Of a stretch of DNA of 64,000 nt, positions 44,965 to 58,411 are shown piece by piece. Every line of letters starts with the position of its first letter. Within the stretch, counting starts at the first letter, position 1. Both the position numbers and the translations under genes were made by a program. The stretch comes from Sesamum alatum (lineage: Eukaryota; Streptophyta; Magnoliopsida; Lamiales; Pedaliaceae). The notes under the pieces are model-generated. The model was given only the letters and a program-made list of their open reading frames with translations. It did no database searches and was not told the DNA's origin. Location of the stretch: the NCBI GenBank assembly GCA_034509735.1, contig JACGWO010000010.1, positions 5,903,193-5,967,192 of the forward strand, in the 5' to 3' direction.

Positions 44965-45410
44965 CTTAAATTAAGAAGTCATAAATTTACCATCATTTGG
45001 TGCTGACATTCTCAATTAGTGGTCTGGAGCATTCAATCATGAAAAAAGCTGTACGAAGAGCAGAGGATTAAATCAATTTCGATGAGTGTCTCAAAAATGC
45101 ATGCAAAGAAATTAAATACCTCTAAGCATTTAATAATCTATAACCGCATACGCATGCACAGAAGCAATCATTTTGGGACTGATTTTCAGCCCATATGACA
45201 CTTTTTCTTACTCAAAATTAAGACTCAGCTCGTGTGTAAGAACTCATTCGCTGTAATTTTAAATAAGAGCTGAAAAAATTAAAAATAATCTCACATATTT
45301 TTGTAATATTATTGCAGACACCTCTCAACGTTTTTGGGGTAGTGCACTTTGCGCCCTTAAATTATGAAAATGTGCACTCTTCGTTTCAACCATTCAAAAG
45401 TATTGCATAT

Positions 45411-45781
45411 GGGCAAAATACTTTTTTGGTCCCGTACGATTAGGGTATTATTTGTTTTGGTATCACAATTTAGGTAGGTGGCTGTTTTAGTCCCATAAAA
45501 CACATTTTTCAGCTTTTTTGATCATAACACATGACATTTGGGACCAAAAAATCTGAAAAACGTGTTTTATAAACAGTCACTTACATTTGGGACCAAAAAA
45601 ACGAAAAAAAAAAATGTGTTTTATGGGACTAAAACAGCCACCTACATGTTGCACATAATTTTTTGGGACCAAAAAAAATTAAAAAAACGTATTTTATGAG
45701 ACTAAAATAACCACCTACCTAAGTTGTAGTACCAAAATAAATAATACCTTAATCTTATAGGACCAAAAAAGATTTTTACCC
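45411..45781. mobile_element. Mutator-like MITE with exact 10-bp duplication
   Basis: 371 bp, left GGGCAAAATACTTTTTTGG, right GATTTTTACCC. The flanking TATTGCATAT is identical at 45401-45410 and 45782-45791. The interior arm containing TTTTATGGGACTAAAACAGCC occurs more than once on the right half, so this copy has an internal duplication like copies A and B. Confidence 0.88.
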
Positions 45782-46079
45782 TATTGCATATCGATCACCA
45801 TTAATTTCAAAGGTGGATAAAAATGAAATATTTTTTTGATTTAAAGGCACGCGCTCTTCATGAGCATAGTTCGATGTGATTCCCTATACGATATATATAT
45901 GAAATTAAAGTTAAAAAAAATAATTAGCTCATGATATTATTGCTAATTGGAATTCATGTGTATTAATTGAATTCTTCTTTTTATTTTTATTTTTTGCAAA
46001 CTTTTTTGCCCTGTATTGTATTCAATTTGTTTGGAGACAATTCGGGCATCTAATCAATTCATATATCCATTATAAAAAA

Positions 46080-46263
46080 CACTACAAGAAATGAAATCAA
46101 CATCGAGCTAATTAGCAAGTAGACTTCTTATTTTTAATATACACTACTTAATATAAATTATTGTTAGCAAGTAAATTTTCTTTACTAAATTCATTATCGT
46201 TTTTACTTGCTAATTAGTTCGATGTTGATTTTTTCATTGATGTTGAGTATTTTTCTTGTAGTG
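46080..46263. mobile_element. CACTA-type MITE, 184 bp
   Basis: Ends CACTACAAGAAATGAAATC and ATTTTTCTTGTAGTG. The inner arms ATCAACATCGAGCTAATTAGCAAG and its complement pair almost fully, forming one hairpin. Flanks AAA on both sides fit a 3-bp CACTA duplication. Confidence 0.85.
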
Positions 46264-47033
46264 AAAAGACAAATAATTATTACGATGAAATTTTGCGACG
46301 GGTAAACACTTTGCGACTGGTTTAAATTCTACTGCAAAAGTGTGTCATTTTTACAGAATGAAGAACTAATAATTTATGACAAAAACTATGACGAAATGGT
46401 CTTATTGAAAACGACGGAACATTGAGATGAAGAGTCTGTCGCAAGTTTCGTTCCAATGTTGCAAGGCTTTTTGCAACCAAAAGGTGGTCGTCGCAAATAT
46501 TTGCCAGTATTTCTATGTGATTGCAACATCGTTCTGATAGTATTTTCATCACAACATATTCTATTGCAATGTCTCTGGTTGAATGCTATGTATGGATAAG
46601 GCGTTGCAAATAGTTTAGTTACTGTTTGCGACGATAATTTGCACCAAAATACAAACAGATATTAATTTATTCCTGTTTGCGATGGACTCATGATGATTTT
46701 TATTGAATTTGTACAAGTATTTAAATGTAAAATGCAGTAAACTAGAAATTTAAAATGAAAATTAAATATCATAAATCAAATGTAAATTTATAATTAAATA
46801 CCGTAAAACATTTAAACCACAGAAAAATAAAATGAACTATCCTAATCTAGGTCCTTTGGTTCCTGATAGTCTACATGAGGCTCCCTTGCACCGATGGTTA
46901 GACCGGAAAGGTTGTGTAAGAGGGTTATGTCTCCAAATAAGTATTTTCTCTTTCAAATTGTAAGAAATATTGACGTTGTTCTGTGAAAAAAATTACTATC
47001 CTAAAAGTGACATTTTGATACGTTAGTGGTGCA
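46264..47033. repeat. Unclassified GCGACG-rich repeat and AT-rich DNA
   Basis: 46290-46690 contains repeated TTGCGAC/GTCGCAA motifs like those around the copia insertion at 19002 and 24237. No ends or coding sequence were found. Confidence 0.35.
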
Positions 47034-47405
47034 ATTAAAATAGGCAAAGTTGTACAATTTGTCCTGTATATATAGGGATAGCAAAATTACGAGACTAGCA
47101 ATTTTAGTCCCATATGTTTTAATTTTATAGCAATTTTGGTCCTTCCGACCAAAATCAACCGAAAATGGGAAAATGAAACTGGGGATAGGGTTCAGACTGC
47201 CAACTTGTCGTGACTTAAACATGTGGCGTCCTACGTGGCTTAGGCGTCCATACAGGCGAGAAATGAAGACCCATTTCCCGCCTCCTCCTCCTCACATCGT
47301 TAAATATTTTTTTCTTTCTTCTCTGTTGTAGAGTTGCTGCTGGCGGTGAAGAATGAATTTTGAAAATGTCTTCAATGACCGGGCAATTTTTCCACTTCAA
47401 TAAAT

Positions 47406-47642
47406 TGCTTTTGTGGTATTAGAGCTCCATTGAGAACATTTTGGACCAATGACAGTCCTAGAAGAAGGTTCTATTCTTGCCTAAATTATAAGGTACGCCT
47501 TTTTGTTTCATAAGATATAGATGTTCTGAAAAAATGTATCCATTTTTTTCTCGTTGCTTGGATACAGAGTGGTGGGTGTAGATCTTTTACCTGGGAAGAC
47601 CCCTCTATGTGTGCTAGAGCTATGTGTGCCATACCTGTTTGA
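47406..47642 (+). pseudogene. GRF zinc-finger gene of MULE-1
   Basis: Two exons are readable. The first contains CFCGIRAPLRTFWTNDSPR followed by RRFYSC, the Cys-rich start of a GRF-type zinc finger. It ends at AAG|GTACGC at 47492. The second starts after an ACAG acceptor at 47567 and gives GGCRSFTWEDPSMCARAM, the end of the domain, then a TGA at 47640. The usual coiled-coil and hydrophobic tail are lost after this stop, and the frame upstream of 47406 has an early stop. GRF domains bind single-stranded nucleic acid in other proteins. In Mutator elements the role is not known. Confidence 0.75.
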
Positions 47643-48439
47643 GACGCAAGCTCCAAGCAATGGAAAAGAGGAAGATTTTTTAGCTTAAAGTTTGTTTGGT
47701 CGCTTTATGGTTTGTGTTGTTCGTATATTGGGTAGGCAGATATATGGTGGTTGTTGGATGAACCTCTCCAGCATGCTTGATTGTTGGGAAATATTGTGAC
47801 TTGATGTTGGTTGTTTAAGTCAAGGTGGTTTAGTGTGTTTGTAAAATGTGCAGATCATGTAACTTGTATTTTGGCTTTGTTAATGCAATTAATTGGTCTT
47901 GAATTTTAGTGACTTGTATCTGGATTTGTATATGCAATGAAGGGCTTGTTAATCTATTTTTGGAACCTGTGGTCTGTTATTGATGTTTTTTAAGAGGTGA
48001 AGCAAGCAATACAATGAAAAAAGCATTGAACTTCATTTCATCTAATGTGACTGTTTGACAAAACACATGAATATTCATATACAACACCCCCAAAATGTAA
48101 ACTGTTTGACAAAACACTTGTATATTCATATACAAAATGCCCAATTTATAGGATAAGCACCAAAAACTACACATTCAAGTATATAAAGTTTCTTGACTTC
48201 ACAGACAAAAACCATTCCAATCGACCAAAAGATGTCAAACAAAGGGTGCATTCCTCCAATGTTTCTTCTTGCCTTTGTCTATCTTTTCTTTTTAGATTGA
48301 GATAGAACATCATTCAACCTAGACAATGTGACATACTTCTTGCCATCCTTCTCCAGAAAAGTGCATGCTGACAGATTAGATTTAGACTTTGGATGTAGGG
48401 GATGTTTGTGATATACCTCGTGCCTCCCACTCAATCTGG

Positions 48440-51400
48440 TGGAGCTCTAATGTTCACCTTTGGGGCTGGTGGATGCAAAGGAGTTTGGGGTAGAGGTTTG
48501 GTGTTTGTATTAGGGGATGGAGCTCTAAAAGTAGCAGTTGCAGTTTGTTGTTGAGGTGTAGAAGGTTTGTAGGCTGGCAACCATGGTTGTTTATGTGTTG
48601 GTGGTTTAAAGGGGGTGGTTTGAAACTTGGTGGCTTGAAGGGTTGAGGTTTGAGTGCAAGTTAAGATGATGCAAGCATGTCACTAATTACCCACAAACCA
48701 AATGAAATTTGGTGAATAAATGTTTACAGTAGAACCTGTGGCCCAATTACTTACTGCAGATGTATTTTCTTGGCCTGTCGTAGAGATTGAAGATGCTGAG
48801 AAGTGTCCTTGATTTCCCTAAACTTGATAGGACAAGTATTAGTTAAGTTATTGTATAATTAAAATAAATAGAGAGGTAAATACACAATGTCTCACTCCGG
48901 AGTTATTTGCCAAATTTTTTGGTTTAGTACATGTGTCATTTGACTTAGAGACAACCTGTGAAAAAAAGTTTCATTAATAAGAATATTATAAACACAAGGT
49001 AATGACATTTAAAATAAGTCAATTACCTTTATTTTCTTGTTTGCATGAGATTCAGGTTGCATAATATCTTCTGTCACCTGACTAAATACATCAGTGAATT
49101 GTGTTTCTTGCACCTTCTTCAGTGGACATCTTCTGGAATTGTGTTTCTGCTCACCACATTTGTTGCACTTCACAGTGGCTTGAACCCTCTTCAACTTGTA
49201 TTCTGGCCTCCCTTTGCCTCTTTTTTTCTCCTCCAACACTACCTCATCAGGTTCCCTTCTTCTGGACTTAGGTGGCCTATCAGCTCCCCTACCAAAGTTG
49301 GGTGGCAAAGGAGGGATGGAATTTATCTCAGCCCAAAGTTGTCTGCCAACCACTGGCTTTACTAATCTCCTTTACACATTCTTATACACTTCCACTGAGT
49401 AGCATTTGTTCACATAATCTACTGGATCATCTCCTTTCCACAGTATGACACTATAAGCATGTTTACATGGGATTCCATTCAAATTCCATTTCCTACAAGA
49501 ACAACTCTGCCAGTCCAAATCTACTGCATGTTGTGAACCATCCCAGCAGTTAAGTTGCCAGTGAGAAGAGTCATCCATGATGGGAATGCAATCCGCAAAT
49601 TTCTCAACATTTTTCTCCAAGATTTTAGCAATCTTGGGACATAAAACACCTTTCCACTTTTAATCTGCTATGTCCCTATTTTCTTGTAGTCTTTTCATAA
49701 AAAACTCTCTAATCCATTCCAGCATTGTCACAACAGGCTTTTCTCTAGCCTCCAGTATGTTAGAGTTAAATGTTTCACAGTAGTTATTCAATAAGACATC
49801 ACATTTAAATTGTGTTTTCAAGTGTGATCTACTCCACTCTGTAGGAGGTTTATCCTCAAACCATTCTGCAATTGTTTTATCAAGTAAAGACATTTGAGAC
49901 ATAGGAGAACTAGACCTTGCAGGCTTTCACAAACAATTCTTAAAAGCAAGACCCCTATACCCTGTATTCTTGAAATTGGCATGTAAATGCCTAACACAGA
50001 ACCTGTGGTCTGCATTAGGAAATACTTCCTCAAAGGCTTAGACTAATCCCTTTTGCTTATCAGATATAAAACACCAAGAATCATCTCTTATCACACCCAA
50101 GTCAGATTTCAGCAGCCTCAAAAATCACTCCCAAGTCACCCTCATCTCCTTTAATAACTTATGCAACAGGGTATATGCCATCGTTGGGGTCAATTCCAAT
50201 AGCAGTTAATAGAACACCCCCAAAAGACCCTTTCAGATGACATCCATCAACCCCAACCACTAGCATGCAGCCACCCTTAAAGCCATCTTTCAATGCACCA
50301 AAATACACATAAAATTTTTCAAACTTTTGATCTAAAGTCATGCCTAAAACCACTGTGGAACCAGGATTACTTCTCCTCAATTCATAGTCATAATCTTGCA
50401 ACATGGCATATTGTACTTCTGGACTACCCTCTATGGATTTTATTGCATTCCTCTTGGCTTTGTATGCTTGATCCATTGACACATTGATTCTTAAATCTTA
50501 AATGGCATCAATCCTAAAACTCTTGACATTTCTTTTGGGATCACTTCTGAATTTTTGAATATATTTCTCCGCAAGCTACTTTGATTTCATGTTTTTCACA
50601 TTGAAGTCCATCCCACAACTATGATTGGAGTTATATTCTCTTATCTGAAAAGTGCATTCATCACTCACCTTGTGTGAATGTATCCTCCACAGATAATCAT
50701 CCTTAACTTATAGCATAAATTCTTATTTTATCATTCTTTGCAATTTTTAGATGTCTTCTTGTTTTTATTGCATGGCTATGAACTGAATTTCAAACTCTAT
50801 CTTAGTGTTGAAGATCATACCTAATTCAAAGGTAGGATCATATTGTTCAACTGGATTGAAGATAATGTGTTTCTCCCCTATTTTATCCTCATCAGACCCT
50901 TTATGACTTTCAAATCATCATCAATCCCTACAAGGTCTTCTTCACCTTCTTCATTGACATGTTCATATTCATCTCTTTTGTTATTGTTCTCTTCCATATT
51001 CGTCTCCTTTACTTCTCTTTCTATTCTTTTTTCCACACTCTCATCATTAGTATCCTCCCCAGTTAATTCAGGATTAATATCATTATTTTTCATGTCATAG
51101 TCATTATCCTCAAATTCATCTGATTCTTCTACATTCAGTCCTTTATTTTTCCAGTTAACTCGGTTTCCTGATTTTGAGTACTACCTTCACCAAACTGATT
51201 GCCCATTACATTATCCTTCAACTTCAACATATATATCGACCTCTTTATCTGGTGCCTCTCCAACACAAATGTCAAACAACATCTTATCACTACTTACCCT
51301 GTAATACACATCCCTAATCTTGGTGTAATACATTCTATTTCCCCTATACCCAACCTCCGAGACATCCTATTGAGTTCTGAAATTGAAATATCATAAACAT

Positions 51401-51512
51401 CCACATAATCAAATTTGTACATTACATTTCCCCAAAAATGTAATGTAACAGTAGCTAAGATACCGTCATTATAATTTGTAAAGCCATATATATATATATG
51501 TACAACAAACAA
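48440..51512 (-). pseudogene. MULE-1 MURA-like transposase
   Basis: Minus-strand transposase in order: a short N-terminal PB1-like MuDR domain with KFDYVDVYDIS (51512-51294), an acidic linker (51093-50878), the lead-in MSMDQAYKAKRNAIKSIEG (50482), the MULE transposase core with VVGVDGCHLKGSFGG (first catalytic Asp) and GIDPNDGIYPVA up to 50159, the core end (NNYCETFNSNILEAR, 49800), a SWIM zinc finger CSCRKWNLNGIPCKHAY (about 49450-49500), a CCHC knuckle CNKCGEQKHNSRRC (about 49140) and a Pro/Thr-rich tail to about 48440. Frames are broken at several points, but many blocks are long and well preserved. Confidence 0.92.
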
Positions 51513-52662
51513 TTAAAATGCAATCAAGAAACAATCTGAAAATCTATAAAGCAGAAAATGCATAAAAGTTACAGTATGAGGGGCCACATGTTCTAGATTG
51601 CAGAAAAAATAAAAAACCACAAGGGGACCACATACACCAAGTTTTCTGCATAAACAATAAAAAAACGTATAAAAAAGAACCATGTTTTGGGACCACTATC
51701 AATAAAAGGATTTTAAATATGGTTCACCACCAACAAAATTCGGAATCTTCCTTGGAATACAAAAACAAAAAAACATAGTTAACACAACATACATCCCTTT
51801 CAATATTTTAGAAAAGTTTTAGAAAACCTACCGTACGGAGGGGGAGGAAAATCAATTAAATCAGAATCGCGTAAGGGCATTATGATGATCGGACTTTCTT
51901 CCTCTTCAATCGCTTTCAACTTCAGCCCTCAACCTCATGGGGAAATCGATTGAATAGGGTTCGGTGCAGAGGAGATTTTAGGGTTCTTGATTTGGGATAA
52001 ACGTTCATTAGGCTGTGTGATATGTTAACAATTTCACGTGATATACATGTGCCTCGTTTCTAACGCGGTTGGCTGTGTCACCATCCACGTAGGATGCCAC
52101 ATGTTTAAGTCACGCTGAGTTGGCAGCCTGAACCCTAATCCCTAATTTTATTTTTCCATTTCCGAGTGATTTTGGTCGGAAGGACCAAACTAGCTACAAA
52201 ATTAAAACACACGGGACCAAAATTGCCAGTCTCGTATTTACGGGACTAATTTTGCCACCCCCTATATATACAGGACCAATTTTGCGATTATGCCATTAAA
52301 AAAATCATTCGCTCCCCAAGGTTAACACAACTATTTTTCTAACACATGTTCGTGGAAGAGATTTGAAACATCTAACTCATTATTTATCACTCAGACAGAA
52401 GAAAGAATGTGGAATAGAAGAAAAAAATAGAGAGCCCGGCTTGGTGCATCAAATAAAGCAAAATCGAGGCCTATTTATAGTTAAGGGAGGCCTTAGTTGT
52501 TGATAGTTTAGACACAATCTCGCCTCTATTCGGATAAGAATCAATCCAATTTTATCAGATAAAACAGGCTAAGTCAACCGTGTACTCCTCAACCGCCAAG
52601 ACTCTTTCAAGTTGTTAGGGTTTCAAAAAAATAAAAAGAGTTGGATAAGTGTAGGATTTTAT

Positions 52663-55600
52663 GGCCAAATTGAAAATTAACCCCCCCACCCCCCCCCCCC
52701 CAAAAAAAAAAAAAACCTCATGTTTTAAGCAACCCCCCCTGTTTTGATTAATTTAGCTCATTGCCCTTTTTTTTAACCTGTTGTTAACGGCGTAGTTTTT
52801 GGTCTGGATTGACTGTTATACACTTAGAAAATTTAGCTCTCTTTCCAATAGTCAAAGTATGTAAAACAAAGAGAGAGAAATTACAGTGTGAGATTTTACA
52901 GGGGGGAAAAGAATAGGGTTTTTCATTGCGAAGGCTAGGGCGAGCAATCGAAGCGACTTCAAGGAAAATTTAGGGTTCTTTAGCACAGATCAAAGGGTAA
53001 ATCTAGGGTTCTTTGGCACAATTGGAGTTGGTGTTGAAAGAGGAAGACGAAAATCTATGTAGTTCGTGTTCGCAATTATTCAACAACGGGTGAGTTTCTT
53101 TTACTTTTTTTCCTGCCTTTTGTTTTAGTTTTTGTGAGATATACTTTTAAATGTTATCGTGTAAGTTTTACCCATCTAAATAAATCTAGGTTTTTTTTGT
53201 GTTTGAGCATTGTTTATCCATTTAAATAACTCTAGGGTTGTTATTGAATATCTGCAATTGTTTTACCTGTTTAAACATTTTTTACCTATTGTGTTGAGCC
53301 ATATTTTGTTAAGGGTAATGATAATGAAAGAACCAGTCCCCCACCCTCTCATTCTGATCCTCCCCCCCATCTTTTTTGTCTGTTTGCCTTGTTTTCTATA
53401 GTTTTTGGATATGGAAATGCTTGATGCTTAGTATATTTTGTTTATTAATTTATACATTGTTAATAATTTTGTCTAAGAGGCCTAAGATAGTCTTTTTATT
53501 TAATTTGCAGACAATGGTTTGGGAGATTACACAAAAATTTTATGTATGGGTTAGTGTGGTGATAGAATGGATACCATGTATTAGGTATGTTTGGGGGTGG
53601 AAGGTGTTAGTTCATGGTGTGGATAAAGAAATTCTCTTTTATGATAATCTAATTAAGATGTACACAGATGCTGGGGGTAAGGGCAACAACATTGTAATAT
53701 ACTACTCATTACCAGATGAAACCTTATATATGTGTTTAAAGATTTTAGAAGGGGATGCTGGTATTAGGGATTTACTAAGAGATTACAAGGGCTACAATGT
53801 AATTTCAATTTACATCGAAGAAAAATGAAGACCCTTGTTGTCTGTAGATGAACATGTTAATGTTCTTATTTGGATGAAAGTATGCCACAATTAGAATATA
53901 ATACTGATGGAGGGGATGAGATGGGTGTTGAGGATGAGATAGGGGTGGATTAGGGAGATACAGAGGCTGATAGTGGGGTTGATGAAGAGGTTGATACAGG
54001 GATAGATGAGGGATGGTGGTGGGTATGATGGAGAGGCTGATGCGGGAATAGATGAGGGATTAGAAACAGGACTTAATGGTGGGGGTGATGGAGAGGCTGA
54101 GGCAGGGATTAAGACTTGGGATAGGGTTCAGGTTGGAGGAGAGGGGGATGAATTAGATTCAAAATCTAATTCATTATTAGCCTCTAATTGTTCTTAATGG
54201 ATGTTAGAGGACTTAGAAGGTCCTTGGGTTGATGATATATTCACCAGTAGGCCTGAAATTATACAAGAACAATGCTGAAAACACTGAGGGATTTAATAAG
54301 AGAAAGAAAGAAAAAAAAGAAAGCAACAAGAAAAATATCAAAGGGGTGAAGGAAGTAGTAGCGGATGAAGAGTGGTTTAGTGATTGTGATGATGATGAGG
54401 TAAACTCTGCCAAGGGTTCCGATGATGAAAGGGAAGGGTTTCTAGTTTGGGATGAAAGAATGGATATGAGTGAGGTAGATTTGGCCGTGGATATGAAATT
54501 TGAGAAAGAGTTAAATCCAGGGGGGTGTTGAGAGATTGGGCAGTTAGAAGAGGGTGGGATTTGAAGTTTCTGAAAAATGAAAGACACATTATAATTTCAA
54601 CTTGTAGAAATGAGTGCAACTGGAAGTTTTATGCTTCTTCAGTAATCAAAATAGCAACATTCCAAATCACATCTATTAAATGGAGACATAATTGTGCACA
54701 TAAGGTGGAGAACATGCATGTCAATTTCAAATACATAGGTAAAAGGATTGAAAGCTTTGTAAGAGACAACCCAAATTAAAACCATGCAGTTATTAAAAAA
54801 ACAAGATCAGAAGAGATTGCATATTGAAGTCAGTATATATAAAATTTACAGAGCCAAAAAATATGCTCTAGAACTGATAAAGGGGGATGATAGATAACAA
54901 TATGGTGGACTGTATGACTACTGCCATACAATTGTGAAGTATACCCCTGCCAGTTCATTATTCATGAAATTGAACAAAAAAAATTGACCTACTAGTTCTG
55001 CAAAGAATGTATTTTTGCCTGAAAGGGATAAGAGATGGCTGCCTTGAGGGCTGTAGACCAATCATTGGGCTAGATAAGTGTTTTCTAAAGAGGTTATTCA
55101 AGGGGCAATTATTGAATGCCATTGATAGATATCCAAATGGCAACATCTATCCCATTGCATTTGCGTATGTAGAAGTTCAGAATGGTCTGTATGTCAGATA
55201 GGCAAAAAGGGTTATTAGAATTTGTATCTGAATTGGCTCCTGGGGCAGAACATAGATTCCATCTGAAGCACATGTACAACAATTTCAAAGAAAAATATAA
55301 GGGGCGAGAATTCAAAAAACTGTTTTGGAAGACTACTTCAACATATAGTGTTACTCAACACTTAAGAAACATGAAGGAAATTGAAAGGATATTCCTAAAA
55401 AAGGGTTAGGAGCAAACACCATATGAATGGTTGGCTGAGATACCTGCAATCCACTGGGCTAGATGCTTTTTTCCTTCAAAGAAAAAATGTGATGTTCGGG
55501 TCAATAATATGAATGAGTCCTTCAATCATATCATTCTTGAAGCAAGAGAGTTATCGATAATAGATATGTTTGAATGGATTAGAAAACAAAATTCATGTCA

Positions 55601-57911
55601 AGAATTCAAGTGAAGAGGGAAGGGATGGAAAATATGAGGGGAATGTCTGTCCAAACATAATTAAGAAAACTGAAATCCAAAGATATGAAAGTAGGATTTG
55701 TTTCCTTTCTTGGACAGAGGAAGATAAATTTGAGATAATGCATTACATGCAAAACCATATTGTTTACCTCAAGGACAGATTTTGTAGCTGTGGCATGTTT
55801 CAACTTGTTGGATATCCATGATGTCATGCCATAGCTGCAATTGATTTACACAAACTGAATCTAAAAGACCTCATTAATGATTGCTTCAAAAAGGAGGTCT
55901 ATCTGAAGGTCTACAGCCATATGCTCCATCCAATAGGAATGCATGACTGGGAAGACTCAAAGAAGGGAAGAGTTGATCTACCAGATGTAATAATCAAGGT
56001 GGGGAGGCCAAACAAATCTAGAGAAAGGGATGCAAATGATGTGAGAGATATAGGCATAGTTTCAAGGAGAGGCCTTATCCATACTTGTGCAATTTGGTTC
56101 AGCAAAGGGCACAACAAAAGGAGTTGCACCAACAGCCCCACCCACCCTAATTCTAAATTCAAACAGGTAAACAAACACTTTTGCTTTATATTTCATAACT
56201 GGCAGTCATACTAGAGCTTATTAATTTACTTTCTCTTACAGAATCCCAATCAAAGCAAACAAAGGACTAGATCCTCACAAGATGCATTAAGTTCAAAAGG
56301 GGGTCATGCTGCAAGCAGAGAAAAGTCCAATACCCCAAATGGTGCAGCTTTTGAAGAGACAGAAACAGTGCACTCAGAGGTATATTCTATATATTTACTT
56401 TACCTTACTTTATGGCTACTTTATGACTTCATTAATTATGATGTAGATGCCGCCACCCTTTTTCCAACCATCTCAAAATTCACAAGCTCCACAGCAACCC
56501 CCTACCTCAGATGAGCCCCAAGCTACAACTGTGAATGAGCCCCAATCTGTGATTGTATATGAGCCCCAAGATCAAGTAGAGCCCCAAGTTCCACAATCTC
56601 AAATGTTCAAACCAAACCAAACCCTACGAAAGTCCTTTAAAGCAAGTACTTTAGCCCTAAAACACCAATTTTAGACCAATTAAATATGTATATCTTTAAT
56701 AAACTTTCTGCTTTATTATGTAGATGCCTACACAAAATAGGACAACTCCAACATAGTTTACATCCACAGTACAACCACTGCATAAGCAAGTATCCAGCTG
56801 CAAAACCATGTGAATCAATTACATGGACTTTGTTTCACCTGTACATTCATTATTTCAGGGCCTTCCTTCAAACCAGCATACTTAGCAGCCGACTTGATTT
56901 CAACCTCCAATATCTTCAGTGTGTGCTCAGGTAATCTGTTGAACTTTTTTTTGTCTTATTTAAGCCATAGTCATTGACTGTATGGGTATGAATTAAACCT
57001 ATTTTTGCAATTGCAGCCACCACCTAAAGCCCTAAGAAAGCAACCAAAACCATTATTGTTAGCTAGTAAGATGTCTAGGAAAAAGCATTGTCCAGCTCCA
57101 GAATAGCAACCTGCACTCAAGAGGAAGTGTTATGCATAAACAGCCCTTTCATATCTTCCTTGATCAAGGGTGTGTCCAACTCATATAGGTCAAATCAAAG
57201 AAGCAAAATGGTAGCAGACACTACAGGATCATCAACTCCAAAAGATAAGGTGTGAAGAGAAAGTTTGGTGTTTTTTTGATGTATTGTGGTAGAATTTGAA
57301 ATTGTTGGTGATAGAAGTGTATGGTTTTGTTGATATGATTTTTAATTGTTGTGTGTTCAGCCTACAAAATTGGGGTATTATTATGTTTATAGGTCAGTTT
57401 TTGAACTAGGAAAACAGTATATAATTTAATCTTAATGAAAGTTTAGTTTGTTGTTTCCTAGTTTACTTGTTCTTTGCATCATATACATTAAACATCAACA
57501 ACACCTTTCACTTAATTATTACAACAATGATTAAAGCTAAAACATATACAAGCAATGGCTTTACCATTTTTTCGGTCGTATTCAACTGTTGCAATATTGG
57601 AGAGAGATGCAAAAAAAAAAAAAAAGAAAAAGTCAAAACAAGTAAAAAAATCCAAGACAAATATATAGCCATTTCAAGTGCATTTCAGTCCTAAAATCAC
57701 AAAAAAAGAAAAAAAAAACCGTGCAGGAACGCCAAGAAACTCTCCAAAACGCATAAAGGGCGCGTTTCTGTCACCTTCCATCAGTTTATGACAGAATGGG
57801 GATTTTTCAATTAGTTTTACAGAACACGGGGGGTTATTTGCGTATTTTCAAAGCACAGAGGGGTATTCAGCATTTTGGGGAAAACACAGGGGGGTAAATT
57901 GGAGTTTCGCC
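52663..57911. mobile_element. Mutator-like element MULE-2 (5.25 kb)
   Basis: Left end GGCCAAATTGAAAATTAACC, right end GGAGTTTCGCC, inverted. The arms carry runs such as AACCCCCC and CCCCTGTTTT. The flanking AGGATTTTAT is identical on both sides (52653-52662 and 57912-57921). The transposase is on the plus strand, opposite to that of MULE-1. The ends differ from MULE-1, so it belongs to another Mutator family. Poly-C and poly-A runs at 52680-52716 make the left arm irregular. Confidence 0.9.
53516..57130 (+). pseudogene. MULE-2 MURA-like transposase
   Basis: Plus strand. The PB1-like N-terminal part is at 53516-53828. Acidic, Gly/Asp-rich repeats follow at 53900-54190. The plant MuDR zinc-type domain (RRGWDLKFLKNERH, CRNECNWKFYAS, then HNCAHK) is at 54545-54720. 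The MULE core has GCRPIIGLDKCFLKRLFKG (about 55046) and NGNIYPIAFAYVE. The core end VNNMNESFNHIILEARE is at about 55500. The SWIM finger FCSCGMFQLVGYP then CHA has an in-frame TGA at 55819-55821. A degenerate CCHC knuckle is at 56085-56130, and Pro/Gln-rich exons run to about 57130. Other stops and frameshifts occur, so it is inactive. Confidence 0.9.
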
Positions 57912-57921
57912 AGGATTTTAT

Positions 57922-58411
57922 AGTGTTTCTCTCCAAAAAAAAGATATTTTAAAAGCCAGGCAGGCCGAATTGGGATGGGCGAGCGTGTGTGTGGCTTTTC
58001 CATCAAAACCCACCCACTCTCTATAAACAATGAAGAATATATTTGTAAAAGCAATGTGAGACAAGAAGAGTAAAACTAGTTGTCATTCCCTACATTAGGC
58101 TCTTTCTTCTTTCTTCTCTCTGAGTGAAAAATTAGTTAGTTGTTCCAACTCTATGCCATGAATGAACGTGTTAGAGAGTAGTCGTGTTAACCTTGAGCAA
58201 ATTATCTTTTTGATTGTACCATTATCTTATCGAAATTTTGCTTTCAAGATTGGGACCTTTTCCACCGCATTTCTTACAGAAACAACCCATAATTAGATTG
58301 GAAGATAAGCTTATTAGTTGTATGGCAACACTTTATCACAGTTCACTAGCACATATGTCCCAATTGTATGTCGCTCTTCGCTGGTTAAGAATCTCATCTT
58401 CGGACCACCAC
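57922..58411. other. Spacer between MULE-2 and CACTA remnant
   Basis: No gene or repeat recognised. Confidence 0.4.

Larger units (their letters stand above)
47043..52294. mobile_element. Mutator-like element MULE-1 (5.25 kb)
   Basis: Left end GGCAAAGTTGTACAATTTGTCC, right end AATTTTGCGATTATGCC. The inverted arms are about 230 bp and share GTCCTGTATATATAGGG, the AGGGTTCAG.CTGCCAACT block and the CATGTGGC.TCCTACGTGG block. Flanks ATTAAAATA (47034-47042) and ATTAAAAAA (52295-52303) match at 8 of 9. The element contains a transposase gene on the minus strand and a GRF zinc-finger gene on the plus strand, converging. Both genes are damaged. Confidence 0.92.

Noticed and set aside
54213..54619. 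Minus-strand Ser/Phe-rich frames of 124 and 80 codons
   Set aside because: They are antisense to the acidic and zinc-domain part of the MULE-2 transposase and have no domain of their own.
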